A stretch of 64,000 nt of DNA from Halomonas sp. (GTDB lineage Bacteria; Pseudomonadota; Gammaproteobacteria; Pseudomonadales; Halomonadaceae): assembly GCF_011050415.1 (NCBI RefSeq), contig NZ_DRFS01000024.1:124001-188000 (forward strand), read 5' to 3'. The notes under the pieces were generated by a model. The model was not told where the DNA came from. It searched no databases and saw only the letters and a program-made list of their open reading frames with translations. Position numbers and translations under genes: made by a program. Shown one piece after another: positions 1 through 8,597 of this stretch (position 1 is the first letter of the stretch; each line of letters starts with the position of its first letter).

Positions 1-10
1 AACGGTACCA

Positions 11-951
11 ATGAGAACTACGCGAATGACATCATTAAGCACTACCCGCACACACTCACGCAAAAGAGCTTGGCTTGCCCCACTGGTGTATCTGTTATCC
101 GGCGGCGCCTTGCTGGGTCTATCGACTAATTTGGCAAAACTTGCCGGTGACATTCAGCTACCGGCGCTCGCTTTTCTGTTTTGGTCAATTTCAGGAGCGG
201 CGCTTATTCTATTGGTTCTCGCGGCCTTCCGCGGCAATCTGCCGCCGGTTAACGTTCGCACCGTTGAGTATTACGCTATTTCAGGTCTGCTGGGCGTAGC
301 GGGTGCCAACCTGCTTTTTTCTCAGCTATCCCCCATGTGGGTGCGGGGTTCGTGGCATTAATCATCACTCTGCCACCGCTACTCACCTACTTCGGCGCAT
401 TAGCGTTAAAAATGGAGCGGTTTCAGTTGTTGCGTGCGGCGGGGGTTATATCAGCCCTGGCGGGGGCCGTCACCCTGGCCTTCCATAAGCTTTCGGCGCC
501 GGATGCCAATTACCTCTGGATTCTCCTCGCTTTAATTGGTCCCGTTCTGCTGGCTATCGGCAACCTCTACCGAACCTTACGCTGGCCAGAAGGCGTATCC
601 AGTGATGCGTTGGCGCCGGGGATGCTTATCGCAGCGGCCATCATTCTCCTCAGCGTGGGGTTTCTGCCTGGCTTCTCACTGAACGTTCCGACAGAACGTC
701 CCCTGCCGTTCTTGCTGATTGCACTCCAGGCGATGGTCTTCGCAGGCCAGTTCTTACTGCTCTTCCTGCTACAGAAAAGCGGCGGCCCGGTGTTTCTGAG
801 CCTATTGGGTTCCGTCGGCGCCGTGGTCGGCGTTCCGGTCGCCATATTGCTGCAAGGAGAAACCGCTCCCGAAGGCTTACTGCTTGGCACCCTATTAATT
901 GGAGCCGGAATTACCCTGCTCAACATTGGCAAAGCCAAACAACTTAACTAA
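11..951 (+). pseudogene. EamA/DMT-family transporter, broken by a frameshift
   Basis: Two overlapping reading frames (11-361 and 337-951) together make one inner-membrane drug/metabolite (EamA) transporter of about 310 residues, the usual family length with ten membrane helices. The first frame ends shortly after LLGVAGANLLFSQL. The second begins with GAGFVALIITLPPLLTY, which is the normal continuation in this family. Adding one T to the six-T run at 315-320 would restore NLLFFSAIPHVGAG and a single open frame. So either a real one-base deletion inactivates the gene or the run was miscalled. The hydrophobic helices are otherwise intact on both sides, which suggests a very recent event or an error. 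No strong ribosome site precedes the ATG at 11, and an upstream start outside the window is possible. Substrate unknown. Confidence 0.85.
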
Positions 952-955
952 GGAG

Positions 956-1086
956 CCTCTGATTAACGTAATGAGCGAAGACCAGACAAGGCAAAAATCA
1001 ACGAAAAGCGGAGTTTACGGGTTGTAAATGAGCATTTTGAGGCGATTTTTAACGCCGTATGGTCAATCGCAATAGTTAATCAGAGG
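956..1086. repeat. Foldback (MITE-like) intergenic repeat, copy 1
   Basis: The 131-bp element is bounded by the perfect 12-bp inverted repeat CCTCTGATTAAC (956-967) and GTTAATCAGAGG (1075-1086). Inside it, an imperfect inverted pair (GACCAGACAAGGC-AAAAATC against GATTTTTAACGCCGTATGGTC) extends the foldback. The core is shared with a second copy at 21389-21549, including ACCAGACAAGGCAAAAATC (the second copy reads GCCAGACAAGG) and TTTTTAACGCCGTATGGTC. It lies between the transporter and the next gene and encodes nothing visible. It is probably a short non-autonomous mobile or REP-like repeat that could fold in RNA. Confidence 0.8.
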
Positions 1087-1115
1087 TTTCCTAATTAATC
1101 CAAGAGAGATATATC

Positions 1116-1754
1116 ATGAAGATTGCAATATTTGGTGCTGCTGGCGACGTTGGCAAACGCATTATGAATGAAGCATTAGCACGTGGTCATAACGTAACCG
1201 GCGTGGTGAGAACAGAGAGTCAGCTTAACAAACTGCCCGCTGAAGCCAGCCGCTGTGTCGCGGATATAGCGGACTCACACCAGCTAGCTCATGTTATTCA
1301 AGGACAAGACGTGCTGATCAGCGCCGTTCGCCCACCCGATGGAAAAGAAGCGACGCTGGTAGCGCTAACCCGCTCTCTAATGGCGAGTGCCCTCCCGATT
1401 CAGCGAGTGCTCTTGGTAGGCGGAGCCGCACGATTGCTAATCCCCGGGCGCGCCGGTGATACGGTATTAACAGCCCCCGATTTCCTTCCTGCCTCTGCGC
1501 TAGAAATTGCCAAGGCATGCCAAGCTCAGTATGAACTCTGCTTGGGTGAAACCCGCACAGCGTGGACTTATTTCTCCCCTGCCGCCATGCTCATGCCTGG
1601 AGAGCGTACGGGACGATATCGTCTTGGCACCGATACCCTCGTCATGGACAATAACGGAGAATCTCGCATTTCAATGGAGGATTTCGCGGTAGCGATGCTT
1701 GATGAAGCAGAGACGCCCCAGAATATTCAGAAAGCCTTTACGGTAGGTTATTAA
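1116..1754 (+). CDS. NAD(P)H-binding SDR-like oxidoreductase (NmrA/YwnB type)
   Basis: This 212-residue cytoplasmic protein begins with a Rossmann nucleotide-binding motif, GAAGDVG (residues 7-13). The first strand is MKIAIFG, and a basic residue follows the second strand (VTGVVR), which favours NADP(H). The length and the mid-protein LLVGGAARLL match atypical short-chain dehydrogenases of the NAD(P)H-binding/NmrA-like group, such as YwnB-type proteins. These often lack the classical YxxxK catalytic pair and act as reductases or redox sensors. The start at 1116 follows AAGAGAG. It stands alone between the foldback repeat and a convergent acetyltransferase gene. Substrate unknown. Confidence 0.75.
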   Translation: MKIAIFGAAGDVGKRIMNEALARGHNVTGVVRTESQLNKLPAEASRCVADIADSHQLAHVIQGQDVLISAVRPPDGKEATLVALTRSLMASALPIQRVLLVGGAARLLIPGRAGDTVLTAPDFLPASALEIAKACQAQYELCLGETRTAWTYFSPAAMLMPGERTGRYRLGTDTLVMDNNGESRISMEDFAVAMLDEAETPQNIQKAFTVGY

Positions 1755-1882
1755 TACAAAAAATCGGCAAACTACCCCGCCATCCAACCTAAAAAAGTAA
1801 AGCGAGCGTCGGTAGGTTCCAGCAGCAGCACCGGCGCAATCTCTGGTAGTACTTAACAGTAAAGCCCCATTAATTGAACGGG

Positions 1883-2308
1883 TTAGAGTATGCTCCGCTC
1901 CATATAGTGAGTCCCGCCCTCGGTTTTACGCACGCGAAACCCCATACGCTCGTATAGCGCTATTGCTGGGTTGATACAAAACACACGCAGCCGAAGTAAG
2001 CGGATGCCCGACTGTTGGGCAGTTTCCTCCGTGTAGCGAATAGCCGTTGTGCCTAAGCCTTGACGTTGCCACTTCTGCTCAATTTGTAGCTCTCGAATAT
2101 AGTAAGCGGCTTCATCGTGATTTATGCATAACAACCCTACTGGGCTAGCGTTAATAACTAATTCGTAACTGTCTAACTCATCCCATTGTTTATCAAACAG
2201 GGCTGTATTCCAGCGCATATCCAACTGTTCGTAGTAAGCAGACATATTTTGGCGAATTAATTTTTCCGCGAACGCCTTGTCGTTAGTAAACCGAATAATA
2301 GGCGTCAT
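1883..2308 (-). CDS. GNAT-family N-acetyltransferase
   Basis: This 141-residue protein has the GNAT fold. Strand 4 carries IRELQIEQKW, followed by the acetyl-CoA pyrophosphate-binding loop QRQGLG (residues 81-86). The C-terminal YERMGFRV segment is typical of motif B. It should transfer an acetyl group from acetyl-CoA to an amine, but the acceptor cannot be told from sequence. The ATG at 2308 is preceded by AGGATTCGAGAT, a usable ribosome site. The DUF523 gene lies 22 bp upstream on the same strand, so the two are probably co-transcribed. Confidence 0.8.
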   Translation of the reverse strand: MTPIIRFTNDKAFAEKLIRQNMSAYYEQLDMRWNTALFDKQWDELDSYELVINASPVGLLCINHDEAAYYIRELQIEQKWQRQGLGTTAIRYTEETAQQSGIRLLRLRVFCINPAIALYERMGFRVRKTEGGTHYMERSIL

Positions 2309-2330
2309 ATCTCGAATCCTAGTACTGCTT

Positions 2331-2822
2331 TCACGAACTTGTAGCTAGAAGTGCAGTATTAGCTCGGGCTATTTCATACTGACTAAACACGTGCACACCA
2401 TGTTCCCGGAGCAGTGCGGCTGTTACTCCCATACCCGGTACTTTTTTACCAGAGAAACTGCCGTCATAAATAGCGGTGCTTCCGCATGAAGGACTGAACT
2501 CAGCAAGCACTGCGATATCGATATCGAATTTACGGCACAGGTTCAAAGCGATAGAGGCACCTGCTAAAAATTCATTGGTCACCTTGCCCCCATCGTTTTC
2601 GATAACATCGACCTCACCGTTTAAAACGCCCTTACCACTGCCCTTGAAAATCTCCGCGGGCGGCCTGGGAATACTCATTCCCGCCTCAACTTCAGGGCAG
2701 ACAGAAACAATTCGTCCTTCCGAACGCCATCGCTCAACGATCTGATCATCCACGGAAAGAGCACCACCATCATAGCGAACCTTTTTACCCAACAGGCAGG
2801 CGCTTATTAATATTTTTCTCAA
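2331..2822 (-). CDS. DUF523 family protein (YbbK-like)
   Basis: This 163-residue protein carries the marks of DUF523: an N-terminal SACLLG with its cysteine, YDGG near residue 18, SVCPEVEAG with RPP in the middle, and FSPSCGS towards the C-terminus. The three conserved cysteines suggest a metal or cluster site. The family's biochemical role is not firmly established, and members are often linked to 2-thiouracil or purine-related chemistry. The reading frame begins with TTG at 2822, preceded by GGAG at a good distance, so a non-ATG start is likely. It is followed 22 bp later by the GNAT gene. Confidence 0.8.
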   Translation of the reverse strand: MRKILISACLLGKKVRYDGGALSVDDQIVERWRSEGRIVSVCPEVEAGMSIPRPPAEIFKGSGKGVLNGEVDVIENDGGKVTNEFLAGASIALNLCRKFDIDIAVLAEFSPSCGSTAIYDGSFSGKKVPGMGVTAALLREHGVHVFSQYEIARANTALLATSS

Positions 2823-2937
2823 ATCACCAATCTCCAGTAGGGTGGTTAACGTAAAACTGATGCTTAAAATATCCCCTAACTGAGCGAGTTCTTCCTATCA
2901 ATCATCAAACTTTAACTACTTTCAAAAGTATACTCGA

Positions 2938-3891
2938 CTAAAACTTGCCAAACGTTTGAAGCCAATGACAAGCTGCCTCAATGCCATCTTCACTCACTAA
3001 GAGTCCCAAGTGCGAGGTGTCTGGAACGGTGACGACTGCGGCGTCTGGGACATGCGGTCGAACGGTCGACTCAAAGCGATCGGCGAAAAAGGCCTCATCC
3101 GCGGCACCGGTCAGGATAAGGCTAGGCACGTTTATAGAACGAAGATCATCTCGGTAGTTAGAAGGATTAAACCCCGTCATCAGGCGATAAGAGTAAGCCA
3201 GTGTCTCCGAGCCATTGCGGTACTCAGCCGGTAAATTAAACCGCAGCACGGTCGAGCCGTTCAAACTTGTCACGCCCAGCCTGTTGAGAAGAGATAGCGC
3301 AATAATTTTAGCCACACTCGGCTCGGCCCATCCCCCTGAGTTATTACGCACGGTAGGGGCATCGTGCCCCAGATAGGGCGCCAGCAATAGGTATGCAGAG
3401 GCAAGATGTCCGTACTCCCCACCCGCAAAACGTATCGCAAGTCCTCCGCCTGATGAATGGCCTCCCACCACTATGCTGGATATTGCTGAGTTTTCCGCTT
3501 TTATATGATAAATAAAATCAGCCAGATCATCCTCAAGCTGATTGATATAATCGATATCGCCACGCCGTTGCGGAGAAGGCCCATGGCCGCGCACATCAGG
3601 CGTATACACAGCAGCAGCGCCTGCATCAGCTAACGCCTGGGCAAAAGTGGCCAAATATTTGCTATCCGTTCCTGATCCATGAAGAAGAACAAGTGCAGTG
3701 GGCGAATCACTGGGATAATGCCGATACGACAGTGCTGTTCCATCGCGAGCGTCAAAGCGCAGTAGTGATGGTAATTGGCTCACTGCGCCTTGCTCAGAAA
3801 CCAACGCCTCAAAATCTAAACCGTTAGCGCTTGTTTCTGTAGACATTGCTAACAATACTCCCATAGCGAAGATCAACATACGTTGTTGCAT
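2938..3891 (-). CDS. Secreted or membrane-anchored alpha/beta hydrolase (lysophospholipase-like)
   Basis: About 317 residues. A hydrophobic N-terminal segment (LIFAMGVLLAMS, then ETSANG) looks like a signal peptide or anchor, pointing to the periplasm. The hydrolase fold is shown by the oxyanion-hole LLHGSG near residue 73, the nucleophile elbow GHSSGG near residue 147, an acid in LTGAADE and the catalytic histidine in DTSHLG near the C-terminus. It therefore probably cleaves an ester or lipid. An in-frame ATG also exists at 3897, but the AGGAA site is better spaced from 3891. It is a single gene separated by about 127 bp from the sigma-54 activator upstream; no functional link is apparent. 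Confidence 0.8.
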   Translation of the reverse strand: MQQRMLIFAMGVLLAMSTETSANGLDFEALVSEQGAVSQLPSLLRFDARDGTALSYRHYPSDSPTALVLLHGSGTDSKYLATFAQALADAGAAAVYTPDVRGHGPSPQRRGDIDYINQLEDDLADFIYHIKAENSAISSIVVGGHSSGGGLAIRFAGGEYGHLASAYLLLAPYLGHDAPTVRNNSGGWAEPSVAKIIALSLLNRLGVTSLNGSTVLRFNLPAEYRNGSETLAYSYRLMTGFNPSNYRDDLRSINVPSLILTGAADEAFFADRFESTVRPHVPDAAVVTVPDTSHLGLLVSEDGIEAACHWLQTFGKF

Positions 3892-4018
3892 AGACATTTC
3901 CTGAGCACATAAACCAGTGCATGCTGGCGGTCAGAACACGTTCAAGACGGAAAATAAGGTGTCCCAATTATCAAGCGAGTATGGTCAGTTTGGCTTCGTT
4001 TAACCAAACCGACTACCG

Positions 4019-5932
4019 TTACCGTTGCGCCGCTTTGGCCAACCGGCTATAGAGCGTTGATCGGGCAATGCCGAGTTGCTTTGCCGCTTGGGTTAGGTTA
4101 CCGCCTTGACGCGCTATGGCTTCTTTGATGAGAAATTCTTCCGATGTCCTGAGATCAGAAGGTGAAGAATATCCCACACCAGTAACGGGAAGTGCCTCCT
4201 TACCCATACGAACGTCTTCGGGTAGGTCATGAATTTCGATACGAGACCCCGAGGCCATCAGCAGCGCCATTTCCAGCACATTGCGTAGTTCGCGTACATT
4301 TCCCGGCCAATGGTAACGACGCAGGCAGTCCTGAACCTCGTTCGACAGCGACAGGGGCGCGCAGCCCCGCTGCACAGCAAGTGCTCTGCATAGCGCCTCA
4401 GCGATCAACAGCACATCGTCGCCCCGCTCACGCAGCGGGGGAATCCTCAAGCGCAGCGTCGCGATACGGTAAAACAGATCCTGGCGAAAGCCCACCTTTT
4501 CCACTTCCTTGGCCAAGTGGCGGTTGGTCATCGATACCAAGCTGATATTAACATGCTTTTCTTGGTGGCTGCCGATACGGTAGACGATGCCATCCTCCAG
4601 CACCCGTAGCAGATACGGCTGCATATCGAGCGGAAGCTCACCAATTTCGTCGAGACACAGGGTGCCCCCATTGGCCATCTCGATCTTGCCAGCCACCGAA
4701 CGATCGGCTCCGGTAAAGGCCCCCTTCTCGTGACCAAACAGCTCACTGGCGATCAACTCACGAGGCATCGCCCCACAGTTGATCGGCACAAACGCCCCCG
4801 CGCGCTGCGCTTCGCCGTGAACCGCGCGCGCAAACAGCTCCTTGCCCACCCCCGTCTCCCCCTCAATCAGGATGGGGGCACCACTTTGCGCCATCTTTTG
4901 TGCGGTCGCACAGGTGTCGCGCATGACGCGACTCTCACCGATGATATCGTCAAAGCCGGTAAGCCGTTGAGGCGCGGTGAAGCGCGATGGATGGGTGGGT
5001 TGAGAAACACTGGGCAGGATAAGGATATAGCCGAGCAGTTTCCGATCCACCACGGGTTCGCAACGCGCCCCGGGGATCAGTCCCTCGATGGATTCAATAA
5101 AACCGGTCAGCGTATCCCCGATAACCTCTTGCCCAACGTCCAGCCTGCCACGCTGGCTGTCCAGCAAACGGGGGCAGCGACGACGCAACTCTTGCAGGGC
5201 ACGACTGGTGGCGTAGAGCACTTTCCCGCTGTGCGAGAGCGCGATCGATGTGTCATTCAGCCCTGAAAAGCGCTTGGCCAGAAAGTAGTGCAGCACCCCT
5301 TCGTGCTCGACCTCCATTTCATGGGCCAGCAGCGCTTCCACCTGGCGGGCGATGGCGATGGCATGAGCGAGACTCTGGGGGTAGAAGGTGTCAGCAGGCC
5401 CGGAAATATCGACAACACCCAGTAGTCGCTGATCGCGAGGATCGGTTACGGGCGCAGCGGCGCAGGTCCACTTTTTGACTTCGTTGCAAAAGTGCTCGAC
5501 CGCATGGATCTGCACGGGGGCATTCAGCATGATCGCCGTGCCGATGGCATTGGTGCCGATACTGGCTTCATCCCAGCGCCCACCGTTCTGCAACCTGATG
5601 TCCTGCCCCGCATCGATGGCACGCGGATCTCCCGCGGTTTCGAGAATCACGCCCTGGGGGTCGGCGAGAATGATCATCGATTGGGTATCGTTGAGACGCT
5701 CCTGCCCTTCCCTGATGGCCAAGCGCGAAGCATATAGAAATGGTGAGTGCTGAAGCTTGAGACGATGGAGCTCGCCCTCCTTGAGCAAGGTTGTGGCATT
5801 GCGTTCGACATCGATACCGTGTTGCAGACTACGCTGCCATGACGCCAAGACGGGTGGACTGATAGGCGTGGATGCAACGCCATATTGCTGAAAAGTGTCC
5901 CAGGCTTGCTGAATGTTTTTGTTATCGATCAT
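4019..5932 (-). CDS. acxR: Sigma-54-dependent transcriptional activator, AcoR/AcxR type
   Basis: This 637-residue activator has three parts: an N-terminal GAF-like sensor (about residues 50-210), a central AAA+ sigma-54 interaction domain and a C-terminal Fis-type helix-turn-helix. Walker A is GETGVGKE at about 358-365, the sigma-54 contact loop GAFTGA at about 404-409, Walker B is in [10 protein letters not shown], and the helix-turn-helix is [20 protein letters not shown] in the last 30 residues. The start at 5932 is chosen because AGGAG lies 8 bases upstream; the frame stays open to 6013 but without such a site. It is divergent from the acetone carboxylase genes, which carry a sigma-54 promoter, so it very probably activates them in response to acetone or a related ketone. 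The symbol is inferred from context. Confidence 0.85.
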   Translation of the reverse strand: MIDNKNIQQAWDTFQQYGVASTPISPPVLASWQRSLQHGIDVERNATTLLKEGELHRLKLQHSPFLYASRLAIREGQERLNDTQSMIILADPQGVILETAGDPRAIDAGQDIRLQNGGRWDEASIGTNAIGTAIMLNAPVQIHAVEHFCNEVKKWTCAAAPVTDPRDQRLLGVVDISGPADTFYPQSLAHAIAIARQVEALLAHEMEVEHEGVLHYFLAKRFSGLNDTSIALSHSGKVLYATSRALQELRRRCPRLLDSQRGRLDVGQEVIGDTLTGFIESIEGLIPGARCEPVVDRKLLGYILILPSVSQPTHPSRFTAPQRLTGFDDIIGESRVMRDTCATAQKMAQSGAPILIEGETGVGKELFARAVHGEAQRAGAFVPINCGAMPRELIASELFGHEKGAFTGADRSVAGKIEMANGGTLCLDEIGELPLDMQPYLLRVLEDGIVYRIGSHQEKHVNISLVSMTNRHLAKEVEKVGFRQDLFYRIATLRLRIPPLRERGDDVLLIAEALCRALAVQRGCAPLSLSNEVQDCLRRYHWPGNVRELRNVLEMALLMASGSRIEIHDLPEDVRMGKEALPVTGVGYSSPSDLRTSEEFLIKEAIARQGGNLTQAAKQLGIARSTLYSRLAKAAQR

Positions 5933-6186
5933 GCCATTCTCCTGTGGTACAGCAGCCGCATGTCCAACGAAGGAGGACAGCGGAGGCACGGCGAGTGGCT
6001 GGCCCGTCGCCACGCCAGTCCACGATTGAGTGCCTTGATAACTCCTCCCTCCGAAGGTAGAAATCTTTTTTGGTTGAAGCTAGACATGCGGTTACGCCAA
6101 GCGCAACTAGACCTTCGGCGTAAAAAGCAACACCACCAATCTGACCGGCTGCGTTCATTGAGTCTAGCGCAAACGCCGACAAGGGT

Positions 6187-6211
6187 TGACCGTACGACTT
6201 CCGAACGGTCA
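6187..6211. promoter_or_regulatory. Palindromic candidate upstream activator site for the acx operon
   Basis: TGACCGT at 6187-6193 and its exact reverse complement ACGGTCA at 6205-6211 form a dyad with an 11-bp spacer, so the half-site centres are 18 bp apart. It lies about 97 bp upstream of the sigma-54 promoter, inside the usual range for enhancer sites of bacterial enhancer-binding proteins. It stands in the divergent region between the activator gene and the carboxylase genes. The sequence is seen directly; binding by the neighbouring activator is inferred. Confidence 0.5.
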
Positions 6212-6304
6212 GGTGTCCAGATCCCGTACACTCTGTTTTCATAACCAGCACGTCCTACGCTTAGGTATCCAATAAAATCATCGCGCTAGCTTCTGATCGT
6301 CAAG

Positions 6305-6321
6305 TTGGCACACTTCATGCC
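6305..6321 (+). promoter_or_regulatory. Sigma-54 (-24/-12) promoter of the acetone carboxylase operon
   Basis: TTGGCAC followed by ATGCC gives the invariant GG at 6307-6308 and GC at 6319-6320 with exactly ten bases between them. The -24 half matches TTGGCAC fully. The -12 half reads ATGCC rather than TTGCT, so it is a weaker match. Transcription should start near 6332, about 56 bp before the first carboxylase gene. The divergent activator gene with its GAFTGA loop supports the call. Confidence 0.7.
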
Positions 6322-6336
6322 CCTTATGTTGTGACG

Positions 6337-6358
6337 TTCGTTCGGATACTCGAACGGA
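6337..6358 (+). other. Small hairpin in the acx leader
   Basis: CGTTCG (6339-6344) and CGAACG (6351-6356) pair around a six-base loop, extended by one G-U and one A-U pair to give an eight-pair stem. It falls just downstream of the predicted sigma-54 start site, so it would sit at the very 5' end of the acx messenger. It could stabilise the transcript or be an operator; neither can be decided from sequence. Confidence 0.4.
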
Positions 6359-6387
6359 TTCGTACAACAACAATGAGGAGTAGTCGC

Positions 6388-8541
6388 ATGCCCGAAGCTA
6401 CAGCCCCACAACGCAACGTCCAGGTCCTCGGCATCGATGCCGGCGGTACCATGACGGACACCTTCTTTGTCGATGCCGAAGGCGAGTTCGTCGTCGGCAA
6501 GGCCCAAAGCACTCCGGAGAACGAAGCCCTCGGCCTGATCGCCTCGAGCGAGGACGGCCTGGCCAACTGGAACCTGCCGCTGGACCAGGCGCTGCCGCAG
6601 TTGAAGACGGGCGTCTATTCAGGAACTGCCATGCTCAACCGCGTCGTCCAGCGCAAGGGGCTGAAATGTGGCCTCATCGTCAATGCCGGCATGGAGGATT
6701 TCCACCGCATGGGCCGCGGCATTCAGGCCTACCTGGGCTTCGCCTACGAGGACCGGATCCATCTCAATACCCACTACTACGACGAACCGCTGGTGCCCCG
6801 CCGACTCACCCGGGGAGTGATCGAACGCGTCGACATGTTCGGTAGCGTGGTCATCCCGCTACGCGAGGAGGGAGCGCGGCAGGCGGCCCGGGAGCTGATC
6901 GACAGCGATGTCGAAGGCATCGTCATCAGTCTCCTGCACTCCTACAAGAATGCCACCCACGAACGCCGGGTGCGGGACATCGTGCTGGAGGAGGTTGCCA
7001 GAAGCGGCAAACAGATCCCGGTGTTCGCCTCCACCGACTACTACCCGGTACGCAAGGAGAGCCATCGCACCAATACCACGATTCTCGAGGGTTATGCCGC
7101 CGAGCCGTCGCGAAAGACGTTGCAGAAGATATCCACCGCCTTCAAGGAGCACGGCACCAAGTTCGATTTCCGGGTCATGGCCACCCATGGCGGCACCATC
7201 GCCTGGAAAGCCAAGGAGCTGGCACGCACCATCGTCTCCGGCCCCATCGGTGGCGTCATCGGCGCCAAGTACCTGGGCGAGGTGCTGGGCTACAAGAATA
7301 TCGCCTGCTCGGACATCGGCGGCACGTCGTTCGACATGGCGCTGATCACCCAGGGCGAGCTGACCATCAAGAACGATCCGGACATGGCGCGACTGGTGCT
7401 GTCACTGCCGTTGGTGGCGATGGACTCGGTCGGTGCCGGCGCCGGCAGTTTCATCCACCTGGATCCCTACACCAAGTCGATCAAGCTGGGACCGGATTCG
7501 GCCGGTTATCGGGTGGGCGTGTGCTGGGCCGACAGCGGCATCGACACCATTACCATCTCCGACTGCCACCTGGTGCTCGGCTACCTGAATCCCGACAACT
7601 TCCTCGGTGGCGCCATCAAGCTCGACCGTCAGCGCTCCCACGACGCCATCAAGCAGCAGTTGGCCGACCCGCTGGGATTGTCGGTGGAGGATGCCGCCGC
7701 CGGGGTGATCGAACTGCTCGACAGCGAGCTGCGCGACTACCTGCGCGCAATGATCTCCGGCAAGGGCTACAGTCCCGGCAGTTTCGTTTGCTTCTCCTAC
7801 GGCGGCGCCGGCCCGGTTCACACCTACGGCTATACCGAGGGGCTGGGTTTCGAGGACGTGATCGTACCGGCCTGGGCCGCCGGGTTCTCGGCCTTCGGCT
7901 GTGCCGCGGCAGATTTCGAGTATCGCTATGACAAGAGCCTGGACATCAACCTGGCCTGCGACGCGCCCGCCGAGCAGCGCGAAGCCGCCTCGAGGACTCT
8001 GCAGCAAGCCTGGGACGAGCTGACCCAGAACGTGCTCGAGGAGTTCAAGCTCAACGGCTACACGCCGGACCAGGTCACCCTGCAGCCCGGCTACCGCATG
8101 CAGTATCGCGGCCAGCTCAACGACCTCGAGATCGACGCACCGCTGGACAAGGTCGACAGCGAAGCCGACTGGCTGGCGCTGGAGCAGGCCTTCAACGACA
8201 CCTACGGCCGGGTCTACGCCGCCTCGGCGCGCTCACCGGAACTGGGCTACTCGGTCACCGGCGCGATCATGCGCGGCAGCGTGCCGACGACCAAACCCCG
8301 CATCCCCAAGGAAGCGCTCGGCAGCGAGACACCGGATGACGGTGCCTTCCTGGGAACGCGTCGCTTCTACCGCAAACAGCGCTGGGTCGACGCGCAACTC
8401 TACCTGATGGAAGCACTCAACCCTGGCAATCGCATCGCCGGGCCGGCCGTCATCGAATCCGACGCCACGACCTTCATCGTGCCCGAAGGCTTCGAGACGT
8501 TCCTCGACGAGCACCGTCTGTTCCATCTCACCCAGACCTGA
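6388..8541 (+). CDS. acxA: Acetone carboxylase beta subunit (hydantoinase/oxoprolinase family)
   Basis: This is a 717-residue subunit of the ATP-dependent enzyme that carboxylates acetone to acetoacetate in the cytoplasm. It begins with the phosphate-binding signature GIDAGGTMTDTFF (about residues 14-26) of the HyuA/ASKHA fold. It also shows SDIGGTSFDMALI in the middle and FSYGGAGPVHTYGY, as expected for this family. The length is what is known for acetone carboxylase beta. The ATG at 6388 follows GAGGAG; an earlier in-frame ATG at 6331 overlaps the expected transcript start and is unlikely. It is the first gene of a beta-alpha-gamma operon. Base composition and codon choice (mostly C or G in third position) are clearly richer in GC than the genes on either side, suggesting acquisition by transfer. 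Confidence 0.9.
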   Translation: MPEATAPQRNVQVLGIDAGGTMTDTFFVDAEGEFVVGKAQSTPENEALGLIASSEDGLANWNLPLDQALPQLKTGVYSGTAMLNRVVQRKGLKCGLIVNAGMEDFHRMGRGIQAYLGFAYEDRIHLNTHYYDEPLVPRRLTRGVIERVDMFGSVVIPLREEGARQAARELIDSDVEGIVISLLHSYKNATHERRVRDIVLEEVARSGKQIPVFASTDYYPVRKESHRTNTTILEGYAAEPSRKTLQKISTAFKEHGTKFDFRVMATHGGTIAWKAKELARTIVSGPIGGVIGAKYLGEVLGYKNIACSDIGGTSFDMALITQGELTIKNDPDMARLVLSLPLVAMDSVGAGAGSFIHLDPYTKSIKLGPDSAGYRVGVCWADSGIDTITISDCHLVLGYLNPDNFLGGAIKLDRQRSHDAIKQQLADPLGLSVEDAAAGVIELLDSELRDYLRAMISGKGYSPGSFVCFSYGGAGPVHTYGYTEGLGFEDVIVPAWAAGFSAFGCAAADFEYRYDKSLDINLACDAPAEQREAASRTLQQAWDELTQNVLEEFKLNGYTPDQVTLQPGYRMQYRGQLNDLEIDAPLDKVDSEADWLALEQAFNDTYGRVYAASARSPELGYSVTGAIMRGSVPTTKPRIPKEALGSETPDDGAFLGTRRFYRKQRWVDAQLYLMEALNPGNRIAGPAVIESDATTFIVPEGFETFLDEHRLFHLTQT

Positions 8542-8597
8542 TCCCGCGCGAACTCCATAACAATGTGATCGAAGAATGTCATCGAAGGAGTACCCTC

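Noticed and set aside
4730..5266. A 178-codon frame on the plus strand inside the sigma-54 activator gene
   Set aside because: Antisense shadow; no ribosome site and no recognisable protein, while the opposite strand has clear GAF and AAA+ motifs.
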